The notes: generated by a model not told the origin, from the sequence alone. A stretch of DNA of 54,313 nt from Desulfuromonadales bacterium (GCA_024636295.1 JAGXHI010000002.1:1-54313); one strand, 5' to 3'; numbered from the stretch's first letter, positions 27,518-37,228 are shown. Translations and numbers: made by a program.

Positions 27518-30500
27518 ATGGTCCAGCAGATCATACGAAAATTCGGAGCGTTCGCCGTTCTTGGCCTATTACTGTTGGCGGGTTGTGGTGACCCCTCCAC
27601 GACGTCATCGACCCCTACAAATGACGTGCCTAAGGCCGCGACCGGCACAGTCAATCTGTCGGTGCAGTTTCCGCAAGCGGCCCTGCACAAAGCCTTGATC
27701 GATGAGCGCACCACCTCAATTCAAGTCATGGTGCACGATGATTATTACAACACCGTTGTCGACGTCACACTTGTGCCCGATGCAACAACCGGGATTGCAA
27801 CTGCAACCATGGACATTCCGGTTGGGAACGTCCGCTTTACTGCCTGGGCATATGAGCAGGTTCCAGACCCCTACTCGGGTGGAACGATGGATCAAGAGCT
27901 CGAAATGGTCGAAACTGCCGGCAACATCATAAAAGGCGAGAATACCGTTATCATCAGCTTTTTGACCGGCGACTGGCAGTTTGTGGATGCCAGCGACAAT
28001 CCCGTGACAATGACTGTCGGGGGGACTGGGATTGATGTCCCCCTGGCTGGCTTTAACCTCTCTTCGGCATACAGCCAGTCATACGCCGCCAAGGCTGGCG
28101 TGGTTGATTACACAAAACCCAGTGGCTGGGGTGATTATGCCCTGCGCTGGTTTCAAACTGGTGCCGCCACTACGCCGATCGGACCATCAATTTGGGCAGG
28201 CCAGACACCTCAGTTTATTGATGGTGCCGGAAACGTGAGTGCATTTTCCGCAGACTCGCTGAATCTGACAGATCCGGCCCGAAGCGAGAACATTTCTTAC
28301 AACTATAATGGTTTGACAGTCACTTATGCTGCAGGCGATCGACTTGTATTTTTTCTGGATTCCGGTCCTGAGTCATCTACCGATGTCGTGATCGACGATC
28401 AGGGCAACCCTGCTGGCCCAGCAATTGAAGCCTCCGCCAATAGTCGTGTGATCGATGGCAGCACCCTGGCAGGCAACCTGCTTGAGATGACCTTTGAGAG
28501 CCGAACCTCTGTCATAGACCAAAGCGGGATTGATTGCGCCCCCTACTGGAATAACAATGGAAATGCAGCCGCCGCAAAAGCAACGGCAATTCGCTCTGGA
28601 GTCAGTTCTGCAGGAAATACCCCCGCAAAGGCGGCCATCGGCGGCGCAGTGACTCTTATGTCCGGCTTGAGCGTCACCTGGAATGATTGCACAACCGGGA
28701 CCGATGTGGATGGGGATGGTGATTTCCGCCAGGAATATTTAACCTTCGATGCCAATGGTAATGGAATCTACGAGCCCGCCGATGGCGATTCCTTCTATGA
28801 TATGGACAATGATGGCGTCTTTGATCAGGTGACCTATGTTCAGGTTGATGGCGATGGTGATGGCGACATGACCTATGATTATTTGTCTTATGATGCCAAT
28901 CATAATTATCGCTATGATGCAGCCGATGGCGATACTTACACCGATTATGACAATGATGGCCATTTTGACTATGTTTACGACGAAGGCACTCTTTATGCGG
29001 TCAGCGAAGTCTACTCCGACATCGTGACGCGCGAATACCGCGCCAAGGGGCAGCAGCTCGGTACGCTGTTCCAGCCGATCAGCGCCGCCACCACGTTCGT
29101 GCAATACCGCACCTTCGAAAATGCCGCCAATAACCGTTATCAAGGCTATATCGATTACAAGAGCGGCAGCGAAAACATTGGCCGCTTCGACGTGGCCAGC
29201 GTCCAGCTGAAAGATCCGTCTGGGATCGCCTACGATGTGGCGACATCCTTCTATTCCAGTAAATATCTGGCCGCCCAATGGGATGCGACACAGAGCGACT
29301 TCGGCGCCAGCAGCCCGAGCGGCAACTCAGGATACTCCTTTAACCTGACCGGTTTAACCGTCGATCCCGGCGACTACACCTTCTCCACCACCCTGACGAG
29401 TGGCCAAACCCTTGACACAGTGGTTAACGTTCCAACGCAGGTTGCCTTGCCGGTGGTCGCATCTGCCAGCATGACTTATATGTGGAACGCCGATAACAGC
29501 CTGACCCTTAGCTGGGCAGAGCCGACCGCCGGTTCTTTCGATCAGTACCGCATCGTGCTGAGCGACCAAAACGGCGCTGGAGACATCTTTTACGGCAAGG
29601 TAGCTCCGGGAACCACTGAAGTAACCCTGTCGGCGAGTCTGCTCGCCGAGATTGCCGTCAATGCAGGCCTCACCTCCCCCCAGGTCGGCTGGGTGATGCA
29701 GACCCGCAATTATACCGGCACCAACAACTATGCCCGCGGCATATCCGGTGGGGTCGTCATCGAGCCGCCGGCTCCTAAAGCCTACAGCCAGAGCTCAGCC
29801 TACGTGCAATATCGCACCTATGAAGATCCGACCCAGAACCGCTTCCAGGGTTGGGTGGACTTCCGCGACAATGGCCAGCCGATTCCGGCGGAGGCAGTGG
29901 ACAGCAGCCAACTGCTTGATCCGGCCGGTTACCCTTTAATCGCGACCCCGAGTTACTATTATTCCGATTATCTGTCCGCCGGCTGGGATGCCGGATTGTC
30001 CGGCTTTGGCCCAAGCGGCCATGGCTACAACTCGGGTTTTTCCTTCAACCTCTCGTCGAACCCCAGCTTGAGCGCGGGTGACTATACCTATGAGACCCTC
30101 ATGGCGGATGGCACAACCTTGACTTCGGTGGTCGCCTTTGCCGGACAAGTCGACCTGCCGGTGGTGGCTTCCACGGGCATGCTCTCACAGTGGGAAACAG
30201 ACGGCAGCCTGACCCTTTCCTGGGCTGTTCCGACCGGCAGCTTCGAGCAATATAAGGTTGTATTGAGTGATCCGATTACCGGTGGCGAAATCTTCTACGG
30301 CACCATTGTTGGTTCCTCAAACAGTACGGTGACCCTCTCTGCCACCCTGATCCAGGATATCAGAGCCAATGCCGGACTTGATGTGTCGGCAGACCTGAAT
30401 TGGGTCATGCAGACACGTAACAACCTCTCGGGCAACAACTACGCCCGTGGCATTTCCGATACGGTCGTCATTGCCGCGCCTGCTTTCGATCCGGCTACCG

Positions 30501-31195
30501 CGATCATCGGGGCCTGGGAGTTTCCAACCGATCCCCCAGAGGAGAAAAGTGTCCTTACATTTTTGGATGCCACACACTATATCATGGCTGAAGAGGGCGC
30601 CCCCGAGACTGACCCAATTACCGGCCTTACGACAGGTGGACCGGGGATGGAATATGGATCATATGCCATTGACGCCGTAACCGGGGACACGACCTTTTCG
30701 GTCATTTACGATACGACCGGAGATTGGGGCCCGGCCGGGACGGAATCTCATGACTACAATATAACCTTGCTTGGCCAAGACGCATTTCGTGTAACGTCAC
30801 TTGACCCTCTGGATCCCTTTTCCATGGATCTAAGTCGCCTCAGCAGCGACGCTGAGCCGATTGTCGGCTCCTGGGCGATCGGCACTGAGGCGACTGGCAT
30901 GCAGGTTGTGACCTTCTTCTCGTCCGGCACATATCTGGTCGCAAGTTTTGATCCAAGTGACGCGACGGTCAATGGCATGGAACGCGGAACTTATATCGTC
31001 CAGCCCATTTCCGATGTTGGCGGCGTGATAACCCTGAATATTGAATTCACGGGTATCAGTAGTACTCTGGCAGCATTTGGTGTAAATGATGTCGTAACGG
31101 CACCCGGAACGACTGCCACAATACCAGTGGTTGTCGCGAGTGATTCTAACTCAGCACTGTTTGATTCAAGCGCAACATTCACACGTGTGAAGTAG
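27518..31195 (+). CDS. Giant surface lipoprotein with Asp-rich calcium-type repeats and tandem QYRT modules
   Basis: A 1225-residue lipoprotein; AAAGGAG precedes the ATG and the lipobox is LLAGC. After an N-terminal beta-rich region (~40-390), residues ~394-490 carry repeated Asp-rich loops (DVDGDGDFRQEY, DANGNGIYEPADGD, DMDNDGVFD, DGDGDGDM) typical of Ca2+-binding dockerin/thrombospondin-3 repeats. Two ~235-residue modules follow, beginning FVQYRTFENA (~527) and YVQYRTYEDP (~762) and ending WVMQTRN...NYARGIS. The C-terminus has two related units starting IIGAWEF (~995) and IVGSWAI (~1114), like lipocalin-type repeats in Geobacter surface proteins. It shares the QYRT module with the upstream lipoprotein and lies 132 bases after it. 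Confidence 0.85.
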   Translation: MVQQIIRKFGAFAVLGLLLLAGCGDPSTTSSTPTNDVPKAATGTVNLSVQFPQAALHKALIDERTTSIQVMVHDDYYNTVVDVTLVPDATTGIATATMDIPVGNVRFTAWAYEQVPDPYSGGTMDQELEMVETAGNIIKGENTVIISFLTGDWQFVDASDNPVTMTVGGTGIDVPLAGFNLSSAYSQSYAAKAGVVDYTKPSGWGDYALRWFQTGAATTPIGPSIWAGQTPQFIDGAGNVSAFSADSLNLTDPARSENISYNYNGLTVTYAAGDRLVFFLDSGPESSTDVVIDDQGNPAGPAIEASANSRVIDGSTLAGNLLEMTFESRTSVIDQSGIDCAPYWNNNGNAAAAKATAIRSGVSSAGNTPAKAAIGGAVTLMSGLSVTWNDCTTGTDVDGDGDFRQEYLTFDANGNGIYEPADGDSFYDMDNDGVFDQVTYVQVDGDGDGDMTYDYLSYDANHNYRYDAADGDTYTDYDNDGHFDYVYDEGTLYAVSEVYSDIVTREYRAKGQQLGTLFQPISAATTFVQYRTFENAANNRYQGYIDYKSGSENIGRFDVASVQLKDPSGIAYDVATSFYSSKYLAAQWDATQSDFGASSPSGNSGYSFNLTGLTVDPGDYTFSTTLTSGQTLDTVVNVPTQVALPVVASASMTYMWNADNSLTLSWAEPTAGSFDQYRIVLSDQNGAGDIFYGKVAPGTTEVTLSASLLAEIAVNAGLTSPQVGWVMQTRNYTGTNNYARGISGGVVIEPPAPKAYSQSSAYVQYRTYEDPTQNRFQGWVDFRDNGQPIPAEAVDSSQLLDPAGYPLIATPSYYYSDYLSAGWDAGLSGFGPSGHGYNSGFSFNLSSNPSLSAGDYTYETLMADGTTLTSVVAFAGQVDLPVVASTGMLSQWETDGSLTLSWAVPTGSFEQYKVVLSDPITGGEIFYGTIVGSSNSTVTLSATLIQDIRANAGLDVSADLNWVMQTRNNLSGNNYARGISDTVVIAAPAFDPATAIIGAWEFPTDPPEEKSVLTFLDATHYIMAEEGAPETDPITGLTTGGPGMEYGSYAIDAVTGDTTFSVIYDTTGDWGPAGTESHDYNITLLGQDAFRVTSLDPLDPFSMDLSRLSSDAEPIVGSWAIGTEATGMQVVTFFSSGTYLVASFDPSDATVNGMERGTYIVQPISDVGGVITLNIEFTGISSTLAAFGVNDVVTAPGTTATIPVVVASDSNSALFDSSATFTRVK

Positions 31196-31529
31196 CGCTT
31201 CACAATATTTTCACATCTCAATTGGGGAGGAGTTGATAACTCCTCCCCTTTTTATTCTCTGGATTTCGCCTAATTTAGGCTATGTCAGTCCGAGGGAATT
31301 TGAGAAAAAGCAGCAATTGAAAAAAGTGGCTTAATCAACTGTCCACTTTTACTTGACCACATCAATGCCATGCTTGATCAGGTTATCGCCTGGGGGGGGT
31401 GCGCTCAGAAGTCTGCGATTGAGCCAAGCGGAAATCTGCGATCCAGCCCCGTAGCGTCGGAGTGGACTCTTCGATGACCCGCTTGAGACTGCGTCCTCAT
31501 TCGCATTGCAAGGTTTTTGATCTGTTGAA
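31196..31529. other. Convergent intergenic region
   Basis: This region holds the lipoprotein terminator (31224-31253) and a second hairpin: AAAAGTGG (31322-31329) with CCACTTTT (31343-31350), which in the minus direction is followed by further Ts and could end the EAL transcript. No gene was recognised. Confidence 0.5.
31224..31253 (+). terminator. Rho-independent terminator after the lipoprotein pair
   Basis: GGGGAGGAGTT (31224-31234) pairs perfectly with AACTCCTCCCC (31238-31248) around a 3-base loop and is followed by TTTTT (31249-31253), 28 bases after the stop. Confidence 0.95.
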
Positions 31530-34226
31530 CTAATGACCGATAAGCATATTTCGGCGGATCGATATCGATGTCGAAAGGGCTTTCCCTGCCCGCATCATTT
31601 CGGCGAATTCATGCGCCGGAAGGGCCTTGCTGAAGTAATAGCCCTGGATTTCGTCGCACCCGTTTTGAGCCAGGGCGCCGAGTTGTTCCTCGGTTTCGAC
31701 GCCTTCCGCCACGACTCTCAGCCTCATGCGGTGGGCCATGGCAATGATCGAGTGGACGATGGTGGCTGCTCGTGCATCGGTGTTGATGCCTGTGATGAAT
31801 GAACGGTCCACTTTTAAGTGATCCATGGGAAAGCGGCTGAGATAACTCAGGCTGGAGTAGCCCGTCCCGAAGTCGTCGAGGGCGAGACGGACGCCGATCT
31901 CCTTCAGCGTCTCCATGCGGGCGACCGCCTTTTCCGGATCGTCCATGAGCATGCTCTCGGTCAGCTCCAGGACGAGACGCCGGGGCTCGATGGAATTCTC
32001 CTCCAGCGTCTCTCGCACGGTGCTCTCGAGATCGTCGCTGCGAAACTGGCGCGCCGAGACGTTCACCGCGATGCTGATATCCTGCATCCCGGCTTCGCTC
32101 CATTCCCGCATCTGACGGCAGGCCTCCCCGATGACCCAGCGTCCGATCGGTACGATCAGGCCGTATCTTTCGGCCGCCGGGATGAACTGCAGCGGCGGGA
32201 CCAATCCCCTTTTCGGAGAGTTCCAGCGCAAAAGGGCTTCGGCTCCCACGATACGGCCGCTCAGCAGATCCACCTTCGGCTGATAATGCAGAACGAATTC
32301 TTCCCGCTCGAGCGCCTGCCGCAGGGCCAATTGCAGCTCGAGGGTTTCCCGCGCCTGGGCGTTGAGTTCGTCGGCGGAATAGCAGATCTGGTTTCCTCCC
32401 CGCTCCTTGGCGAGATTCACGGCGGCATCGGCGCCGCGAAGAAGGTCCTGCGCCGTGTCGCCATTGTGGGGGAAAACGCTGATTCCGATGCTCGCCTGCA
32501 CGAGGGCCTGGATGTCCTGTGAAATGATAAATGGCGCCTCGAGAATGGCCTGGAGATCGCGTGCGACAATCTCCGCATCGGAAAAATCGTTCAGGCTCTG
32601 CAGAAGAAGAGCGAACCGATCGCCGGCCAGGCGAGTGTCCACGCCGCGCGATCTCTCCTGGAACCGCTGAACGATCGCGACAAGCAGATCATCCCCCACC
32701 TGGTGACCGAAACTCTCGTTGATCGTCTTGAAGTAATCGAGATCAATAATCAGCATGCCCAGGCGATCGTTTTCCCGTCGGGCTCTCTCCATGGAGTGTT
32801 GGAGAAGCGATTCGAACAGCTGTCGGTTGGGCAGGTTCGTGAGAGAGTCGTAGTTGGCAAGGTACTTCAGCCGCTCTTCATTTCGTCTTATCTTGGTAAG
32901 GTCGGTGATGACACCGACAAAATGGGTCGGCTCCCCGGGTGCGTTTCGGACCAGGCTCAGGGAAAGGCGACCCAGGAATTCCTCACCGCTTTTTCGGCTC
33001 CCCCAGATTTCACCCTGCCAGTGACCTTGTTTGGCCATTGCCGAAGATACATCTCTGTCGAAAGAGTCGTCATTGCGATCCGATTTGAGAATACTGGGAT
33101 TCCTTCCCAGGATCTCAGCCTCGCTGTAGCCCGTTATTTCAGTGAAAGCGGGATTCACGGAAAGGATGCTCGGAGTGCCGTCGGCGATCAGGACGGCATC
33201 CCGGGTGCTCCGCAAAGCGGCGGCATCTAACCTAATGCGATCCTCGGTCCGGCGTTTTTCCGTGAGATCCAGCGCCACCGCCACCCGCGCCCTGCGGCCG
33301 TCGAAATCGATATCGTGGGCGGAGAGTTCCACATCGATGATCCTGCCGTCCCTGCAGCGGTGGCGGGTCAGGAAATGATCCACGCCGCTGGTGATCCTGG
33401 AGAGCTCCTCATGAAGGATCGGGACACCCTCCGGAGGCCGGATGTCCTCGATCGACATCGCCAGGAACTCCTCCTCGCCATATCCGTAGTGCGCGATCGC
33501 GGCATCGTTCACCGCCAGAAATCGAAGGGTCTGGAGATCGAACATCCACATGGGGTGGGGATTCGCCTCGAACAGCTGCCGGTAGCGCACCTCGTTCGCC
33601 TTGAGCTTCTCCTCGGAACGCCTGCGGTCGGTCACATCGTGGACGATCGAACAGATGAGCTTCTTCCCCTTGCGGGAGAAGAACGGTCCCGAAAAGACCT
33701 CCACATCACGGACCGATCCGTCGGCCCGCCGATGGCCGAAGAAAAAATGATGCCTCTGCCCTCTGAAGCTCTGATCCATCATATATTCGGCTTTATCGGG
33801 AGGCAAGGTATTGAGGTCAAAGATGAACTTCGAGAGAAGCTCCTTTCGGCTCCAGCCGTAGAAATCGACGGCCGCCTGGTTGGCGTCCTGGATGGCGCCG
33901 TCCCCGGGGCGGATGAGAAGAATGGCGGCCTTGTTGTTCGTAAAGAGGCTCTTGAAATGCCCTTCTTTCTCCCGCAGGCGTCGGTACAAAATCGTGAGCG
34001 CCAGCAGCAGTCCGCTCAGAACGACGATCACCGAGGCGGCCGTAAAGACCGCCACCGGGTGTTCACGGTGCAGTTCCAGAGTCGGATTGCTTAAAAAAGA
34101 TCCCGTGCTCCGGACATCATCCGCTGCCTGCGCGACAGACTGCACCAGGGAAGTGTGAAAATAGATAATCACCGACAGAATGACTGCCGACCGGCTCCTT
34201 CTAGTATGCTCGCACCTTATCCGCAT
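31530..34226 (-). CDS. PAS-GGDEF-EAL c-di-GMP phosphodiesterase
   Basis: About 898 residues. Start taken as ATG 34224-34226 (AAGGA 13 bases upstream), giving a hydrophobic N-terminus (SAVILSVIIYFHTSLV) and a second membrane helix near residue 60 (ASVIVVLSGLLLALTILY). Three PAS domains follow. The GGDEF domain is degenerate: the signature reads AGDRF, so no cyclase activity is expected. The EAL domain keeps its residues: AEALLRW, NVSARQF, LELTES, LALDDFGTGYSSLSYL, LKVDRSFI, AEGVETEEQ. It should hydrolyse c-di-GMP in response to PAS signals. The start overlaps the tail of the broken GGDEF gene by 26 bases; the true start is uncertain. Confidence 0.85.
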   Translation of the reverse strand: MRIRCEHTRRSRSAVILSVIIYFHTSLVQSVAQAADDVRSTGSFLSNPTLELHREHPVAVFTAASVIVVLSGLLLALTILYRRLREKEGHFKSLFTNNKAAILLIRPGDGAIQDANQAAVDFYGWSRKELLSKFIFDLNTLPPDKAEYMMDQSFRGQRHHFFFGHRRADGSVRDVEVFSGPFFSRKGKKLICSIVHDVTDRRRSEEKLKANEVRYRQLFEANPHPMWMFDLQTLRFLAVNDAAIAHYGYGEEEFLAMSIEDIRPPEGVPILHEELSRITSGVDHFLTRHRCRDGRIIDVELSAHDIDFDGRRARVAVALDLTEKRRTEDRIRLDAAALRSTRDAVLIADGTPSILSVNPAFTEITGYSEAEILGRNPSILKSDRNDDSFDRDVSSAMAKQGHWQGEIWGSRKSGEEFLGRLSLSLVRNAPGEPTHFVGVITDLTKIRRNEERLKYLANYDSLTNLPNRQLFESLLQHSMERARRENDRLGMLIIDLDYFKTINESFGHQVGDDLLVAIVQRFQERSRGVDTRLAGDRFALLLQSLNDFSDAEIVARDLQAILEAPFIISQDIQALVQASIGISVFPHNGDTAQDLLRGADAAVNLAKERGGNQICYSADELNAQARETLELQLALRQALEREEFVLHYQPKVDLLSGRIVGAEALLRWNSPKRGLVPPLQFIPAAERYGLIVPIGRWVIGEACRQMREWSEAGMQDISIAVNVSARQFRSDDLESTVRETLEENSIEPRRLVLELTESMLMDDPEKAVARMETLKEIGVRLALDDFGTGYSSLSYLSRFPMDHLKVDRSFITGINTDARAATIVHSIIAMAHRMRLRVVAEGVETEEQLGALAQNGCDEIQGYYFSKALPAHEFAEMMRAGKALSTSISIRRNMLIGH

Positions 34227-34566
34227 GGGTATTATCATCCTTCTGGACCATTTCCACTCTGTTCCGGCCGTTTGTCTTCGCCTTGTACAGCGCTTCATCG
34301 ATCCGCTTGAGCAATCCTTCCATATCCTTGACCTCTCCCGGAAAGTCGGGACCATAACAGGCGACGCCGAAACTTGCGGAAACAGACAGATCGGCTCCTG
34401 CGGGAATTGCGATCCGCGGCGAGGTGATCGCCTCCCTTAATTTCTCGGCCGCCCGCATGGCGCCTTCCGTCGAGGTTCCGGGAAGGAGGATTATAAACTC
34501 CTCGCCGCCGAAGCGACATACAATATCGGAAGTCCGAGACTTTTTTTCTTTTCTCATACGGTTCTC
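34201..34566 (-). pseudogene. C-terminal half of a GGDEF diguanylate cyclase
   Basis: The peptide contains SDIVCRFGGEEFIILLPG, SVSASFGVACYG and IDEALYKAKTNGRN, the second half of a GGDEF domain with an intact GGEEF signature. The first half, with the metal-binding Asp and any sensor domain, is missing: upstream the frame runs out of phase into the end of the ParA-like gene. A short start (ATG 34555-34557) could yield ~118 residues but not an active cyclase. It lies between the ParA-like and EAL genes on the same strand. Confidence 0.8.
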
Positions 34567-35593
34567 AAAAAGATGAAAGCGTTGCCGAACAGCAGCCGGC
34601 CTGAAGATTTTGTTCCCAGAAAAACTGGTAGGTTCCCCCGGAACGAGGAGTTTTGAGAATCTCGTGCAGCCGCTCTGCCGTGTCATTCAACTGGTCGAGG
34701 ACGCGTCCTCTCCGTTTGCCAACGACCCCGGGGCGCGGAATCGCTGCGTACGTGGAGTCCTGATAGAGAAAACCGAGATAATTAAGGGAAATGTCCATGT
34801 CGAGGGTTGCCGCCATGGTCAGGCGGCGATAGACATCAAGGGCGTCAGCCTCGTTTCTGGCCCGATTGACAAGGAGATGAAAAGATTTCTTGTGATATCG
34901 CGCCGATAAAGTGCGCAGCATAAAGGATGTCGCCGCTATCGCGGCTGGTTCGGGCATCGTGATCAAAAGGATTTCCTGTGCCGCGGCATGAAAAAAAAGG
35001 GCGCCATGGGAAGGACCCGCCTCGGTGTCGATAAGGACCAGGTCGTAGCGGCCGTGAAGGGTTTCGATACCCTCACGCAAACGCAGCTTCCGCTGAAGCG
35101 CATCCTGGGACTCGAGTTCCCCGCCAAGGCAAAGGAGATGGAGTCCTGAGGGCCCTTTTACAACCAGCTCCGCCAACGCTCTTTCACCGGAAAAGAAATC
35201 TGTCGGGGAATACTCCGTGCGCAACCCTAAAACCGAGGTCAGATCGGCCGGCCCCGGATGGACATCCAGAAGGAGAACTTTTTTGCCGGTACGAGCAAGA
35301 GCCGCACCAAGGGCGGTGGTCACGTATGTCTTTCCGAGGCCATCCTGGGCGCCTGCAATGGAAAGCACGCTTGGAGCACTCGGAACGGCGGGAGAATCGA
35401 AAAAATTCCTCTGTTTCATGCAAAGGTGCATTGGCAGATCGAGTCCCTTCATCGGAAAAGAGGATTGTTCCTGTCCATAATGAAAACAGTCCGTACTGAT
35501 AGCGAGAAATGGGCTATCCGCCAGCTGCTTCCGCGGGTTCGGCAGGGTAATCATCACGCTCCCCGAATACTGAGCGCGAAGATTATCCCTCAT
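34565..35593 (-). CDS. ParA/MinD-like (FlhG-type) P-loop ATPase
   Basis: Up to 342 residues; internal ATGs at 35452 and 35419 are plausible starts and I cannot decide between them. P-loop GAQDGLGKTYVTTALG near residue 81, switch I LLLDVHPGPADLTSVLG, and switch II YDLVLIDTEAGPSHGALFF identify a ParA/MinD/FlhG ATPase. The deviant Walker A normally starts KGGxGKT; here AQD replaces KGG, so the signature intermolecular lysine is absent. The QFFWEQ near the C-terminus resembles FlhG-like proteins. These ATPases place or count polar structures such as flagella or pili; PilT-like and NtrC-type genes lie upstream on the same strand. The last residues may be altered by the adjacent GGDEF truncation. 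Confidence 0.75.
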   Translation of the reverse strand: MRDNLRAQYSGSVMITLPNPRKQLADSPFLAISTDCFHYGQEQSSFPMKGLDLPMHLCMKQRNFFDSPAVPSAPSVLSIAGAQDGLGKTYVTTALGAALARTGKKVLLLDVHPGPADLTSVLGLRTEYSPTDFFSGERALAELVVKGPSGLHLLCLGGELESQDALQRKLRLREGIETLHGRYDLVLIDTEAGPSHGALFFHAAAQEILLITMPEPAAIAATSFMLRTLSARYHKKSFHLLVNRARNEADALDVYRRLTMAATLDMDISLNYLGFLYQDSTYAAIPRPGVVGKRRGRVLDQLNDTAERLHEILKTPRSGGTYQFFWEQNLQAGCCSATLSSF

Positions 35594-35800
35594 CCTGCAA
35601 GGAGCATTGCAAAAAGCAAACCTATGTCAGGGGCCGAAGTATTTTTCATTTAATATCAGTGATTTGCAAGAAAAGAGGTTCGCGCCTTTCCTCATTGACG
35701 CGCGTTTTCCGCCGGGGAGGGAAGATCGATTCAGTCAATCGGCTGACACACGGCCGGCCGCAAAACGGGGTGGCGAGAGGAGGAGCTCCGCAGGAGTCCA

Positions 35801-37228
35801 TCAGGGAAGTCCGTCAATTTGCTTCTTTTTGAGCTTTTCCATCAAGGTGGTGCGATTGAGACTGAGCAGTTCGGCGGCCTGCTTCTTGTTGCCCCCGGTA
35901 GTGTTCAGCGCCTTAAGGATAATACGGTTCTCAAACTCGCGAACAAGGGCATTGAAATCCACGATACCACCCCGTTCGAGCAGGGCCATTTCAGGCATTT
36001 CAGTGGTGTCGAACGATCTATTTTCGGTTTTTCTGTCCTGCAGGTGGCCGAGATGAACGACATACTTTTGGGGCAGATCCTTCAGCGCCGCTGTTTCGCC
36101 GCCATGAAGAATCGCCATGCGCTGGACGAGGTTCTCCAGTTCACGCACGTTGCCCGGCCAGGGGTAGGAATTCAAGGCCTTTAGAGCATCGGCATCGAAG
36201 CCAAGAAAAGCTATTTTGCGATCGCGGTTAAAGACCTGAACGAATTTCTGTATCAGCAGATCGATGTCCTTCCGGCGCTCCCGCAGGGGAGGAATATGCA
36301 AGGGCAGAACGCTCAGCCGGTAAAAAAGATCTTCGCGAAAACTTCCCTCCTCGACAGCTTTTTCAAGATCGCGATGTGTGGCGGCGATAATCCGGACATC
36401 CACGGATACGGATTGCACTGCTCCCAGCGGCTCGAATTCTCTTTCCTGCAGAACCCTCAGCAGTTTCGCCTGAAGGGCCTGTTTCATGTCGCCGATTTCA
36501 TCGAGAAAGAGCGTGCCGCCGCTGGCATACTGAATCCGCCCCATTTTTGAATTGACCGCGCCGGTGAAAGCTCCTTTGACAAAGCCGAAAAGCTCGCTTT
36601 CCAGCAGATCGTCAGGAATGGCGGCGCAGTTGACGGGGACAAAATTTTGTCCCTGCCGAGGACCAAGAGCATGGATCGCCCTGGCGACCAACTCCTTCCC
36701 GGTACCTGTTTCTCCTTGCAACAGCACAGTAGCAGACTCGTCGGCGGCCACTTTATAGATGAAATCGAAGAGCTTCCGCATGGGAGGCGAAATACCCATG
36801 ATGCCGTGGCAACCTTCTGATTTACGGATTTTCCGACCCTGGTGCATCCGGTGAACGAGCAGGTCATGGGACTGCAGGCCCCGGGCCGCGGTGATCGCGA
36901 TTTCCATCAGGTCGTAAGGAGCTTTGACGACGGAAAACGCTCCACTTTGCATGGCCTTGGCGCCGAACTCCCACGATCCCTCGGGAATACAGACAATCGT
37001 TGGCGTCCCCGGACTCAGGCGAGGCACTTCCCGCAGCAACTCGAGCCCTTTTCCCTTCGGCGGGAAAAGATCGGTTATCACAAGGCTGGTCTGCTCATCC
37101 TTCAGCATATTCAGGGCCACTTCCGGGTTTTCAGCCTCCAGAACAACGCATTCGATTTCCCGGCGTAAAAGAACGGCCAACCGCTCCCGCATATGCGGAT
37201 CGGCCATGACAATAAAAATAGATCGCAT
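35801..37228 (-). CDS. NtrC-family sigma-54 response regulator
   Basis: A 475-residue regulator starting at MRSIFIVMADP (ATG 37226-37228). The receiver domain (1-120) has Asp in LVITDLFPP and Lys in VVKAP, but only part of the usual acidic pocket. AAA+ domain: GETGTGKE near 170, GAFTGA near 218, LFLDEIGD. C-terminus: Fis-type helix-turn-helix (GGNKKQAAELLSLNRTTLME). It should activate sigma-54 promoters; the targets are unknown, but the neighbours (PilT-like, ParA-like) suggest surface appendages. No partner kinase is adjacent. Confidence 0.9.
   Translation of the reverse strand: MRSIFIVMADPHMRERLAVLLRREIECVVLEAENPEVALNMLKDEQTSLVITDLFPPKGKGLELLREVPRLSPGTPTIVCIPEGSWEFGAKAMQSGAFSVVKAPYDLMEIAITAARGLQSHDLLVHRMHQGRKIRKSEGCHGIMGISPPMRKLFDFIYKVAADESATVLLQGETGTGKELVARAIHALGPRQGQNFVPVNCAAIPDDLLESELFGFVKGAFTGAVNSKMGRIQYASGGTLFLDEIGDMKQALQAKLLRVLQEREFEPLGAVQSVSVDVRIIAATHRDLEKAVEEGSFREDLFYRLSVLPLHIPPLRERRKDIDLLIQKFVQVFNRDRKIAFLGFDADALKALNSYPWPGNVRELENLVQRMAILHGGETAALKDLPQKYVVHLGHLQDRKTENRSFDTTEMPEMALLERGGIVDFNALVREFENRIILKALNTTGGNKKQAAELLSLNRTTLMEKLKKKQIDGLP

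Noticed and set aside
31345..31385. Minus-strand tail DNLIKHGIDVVK before the EAL terminator
   Set aside because: Twelve residues are too few to assign as a transposase or other gene remnant.
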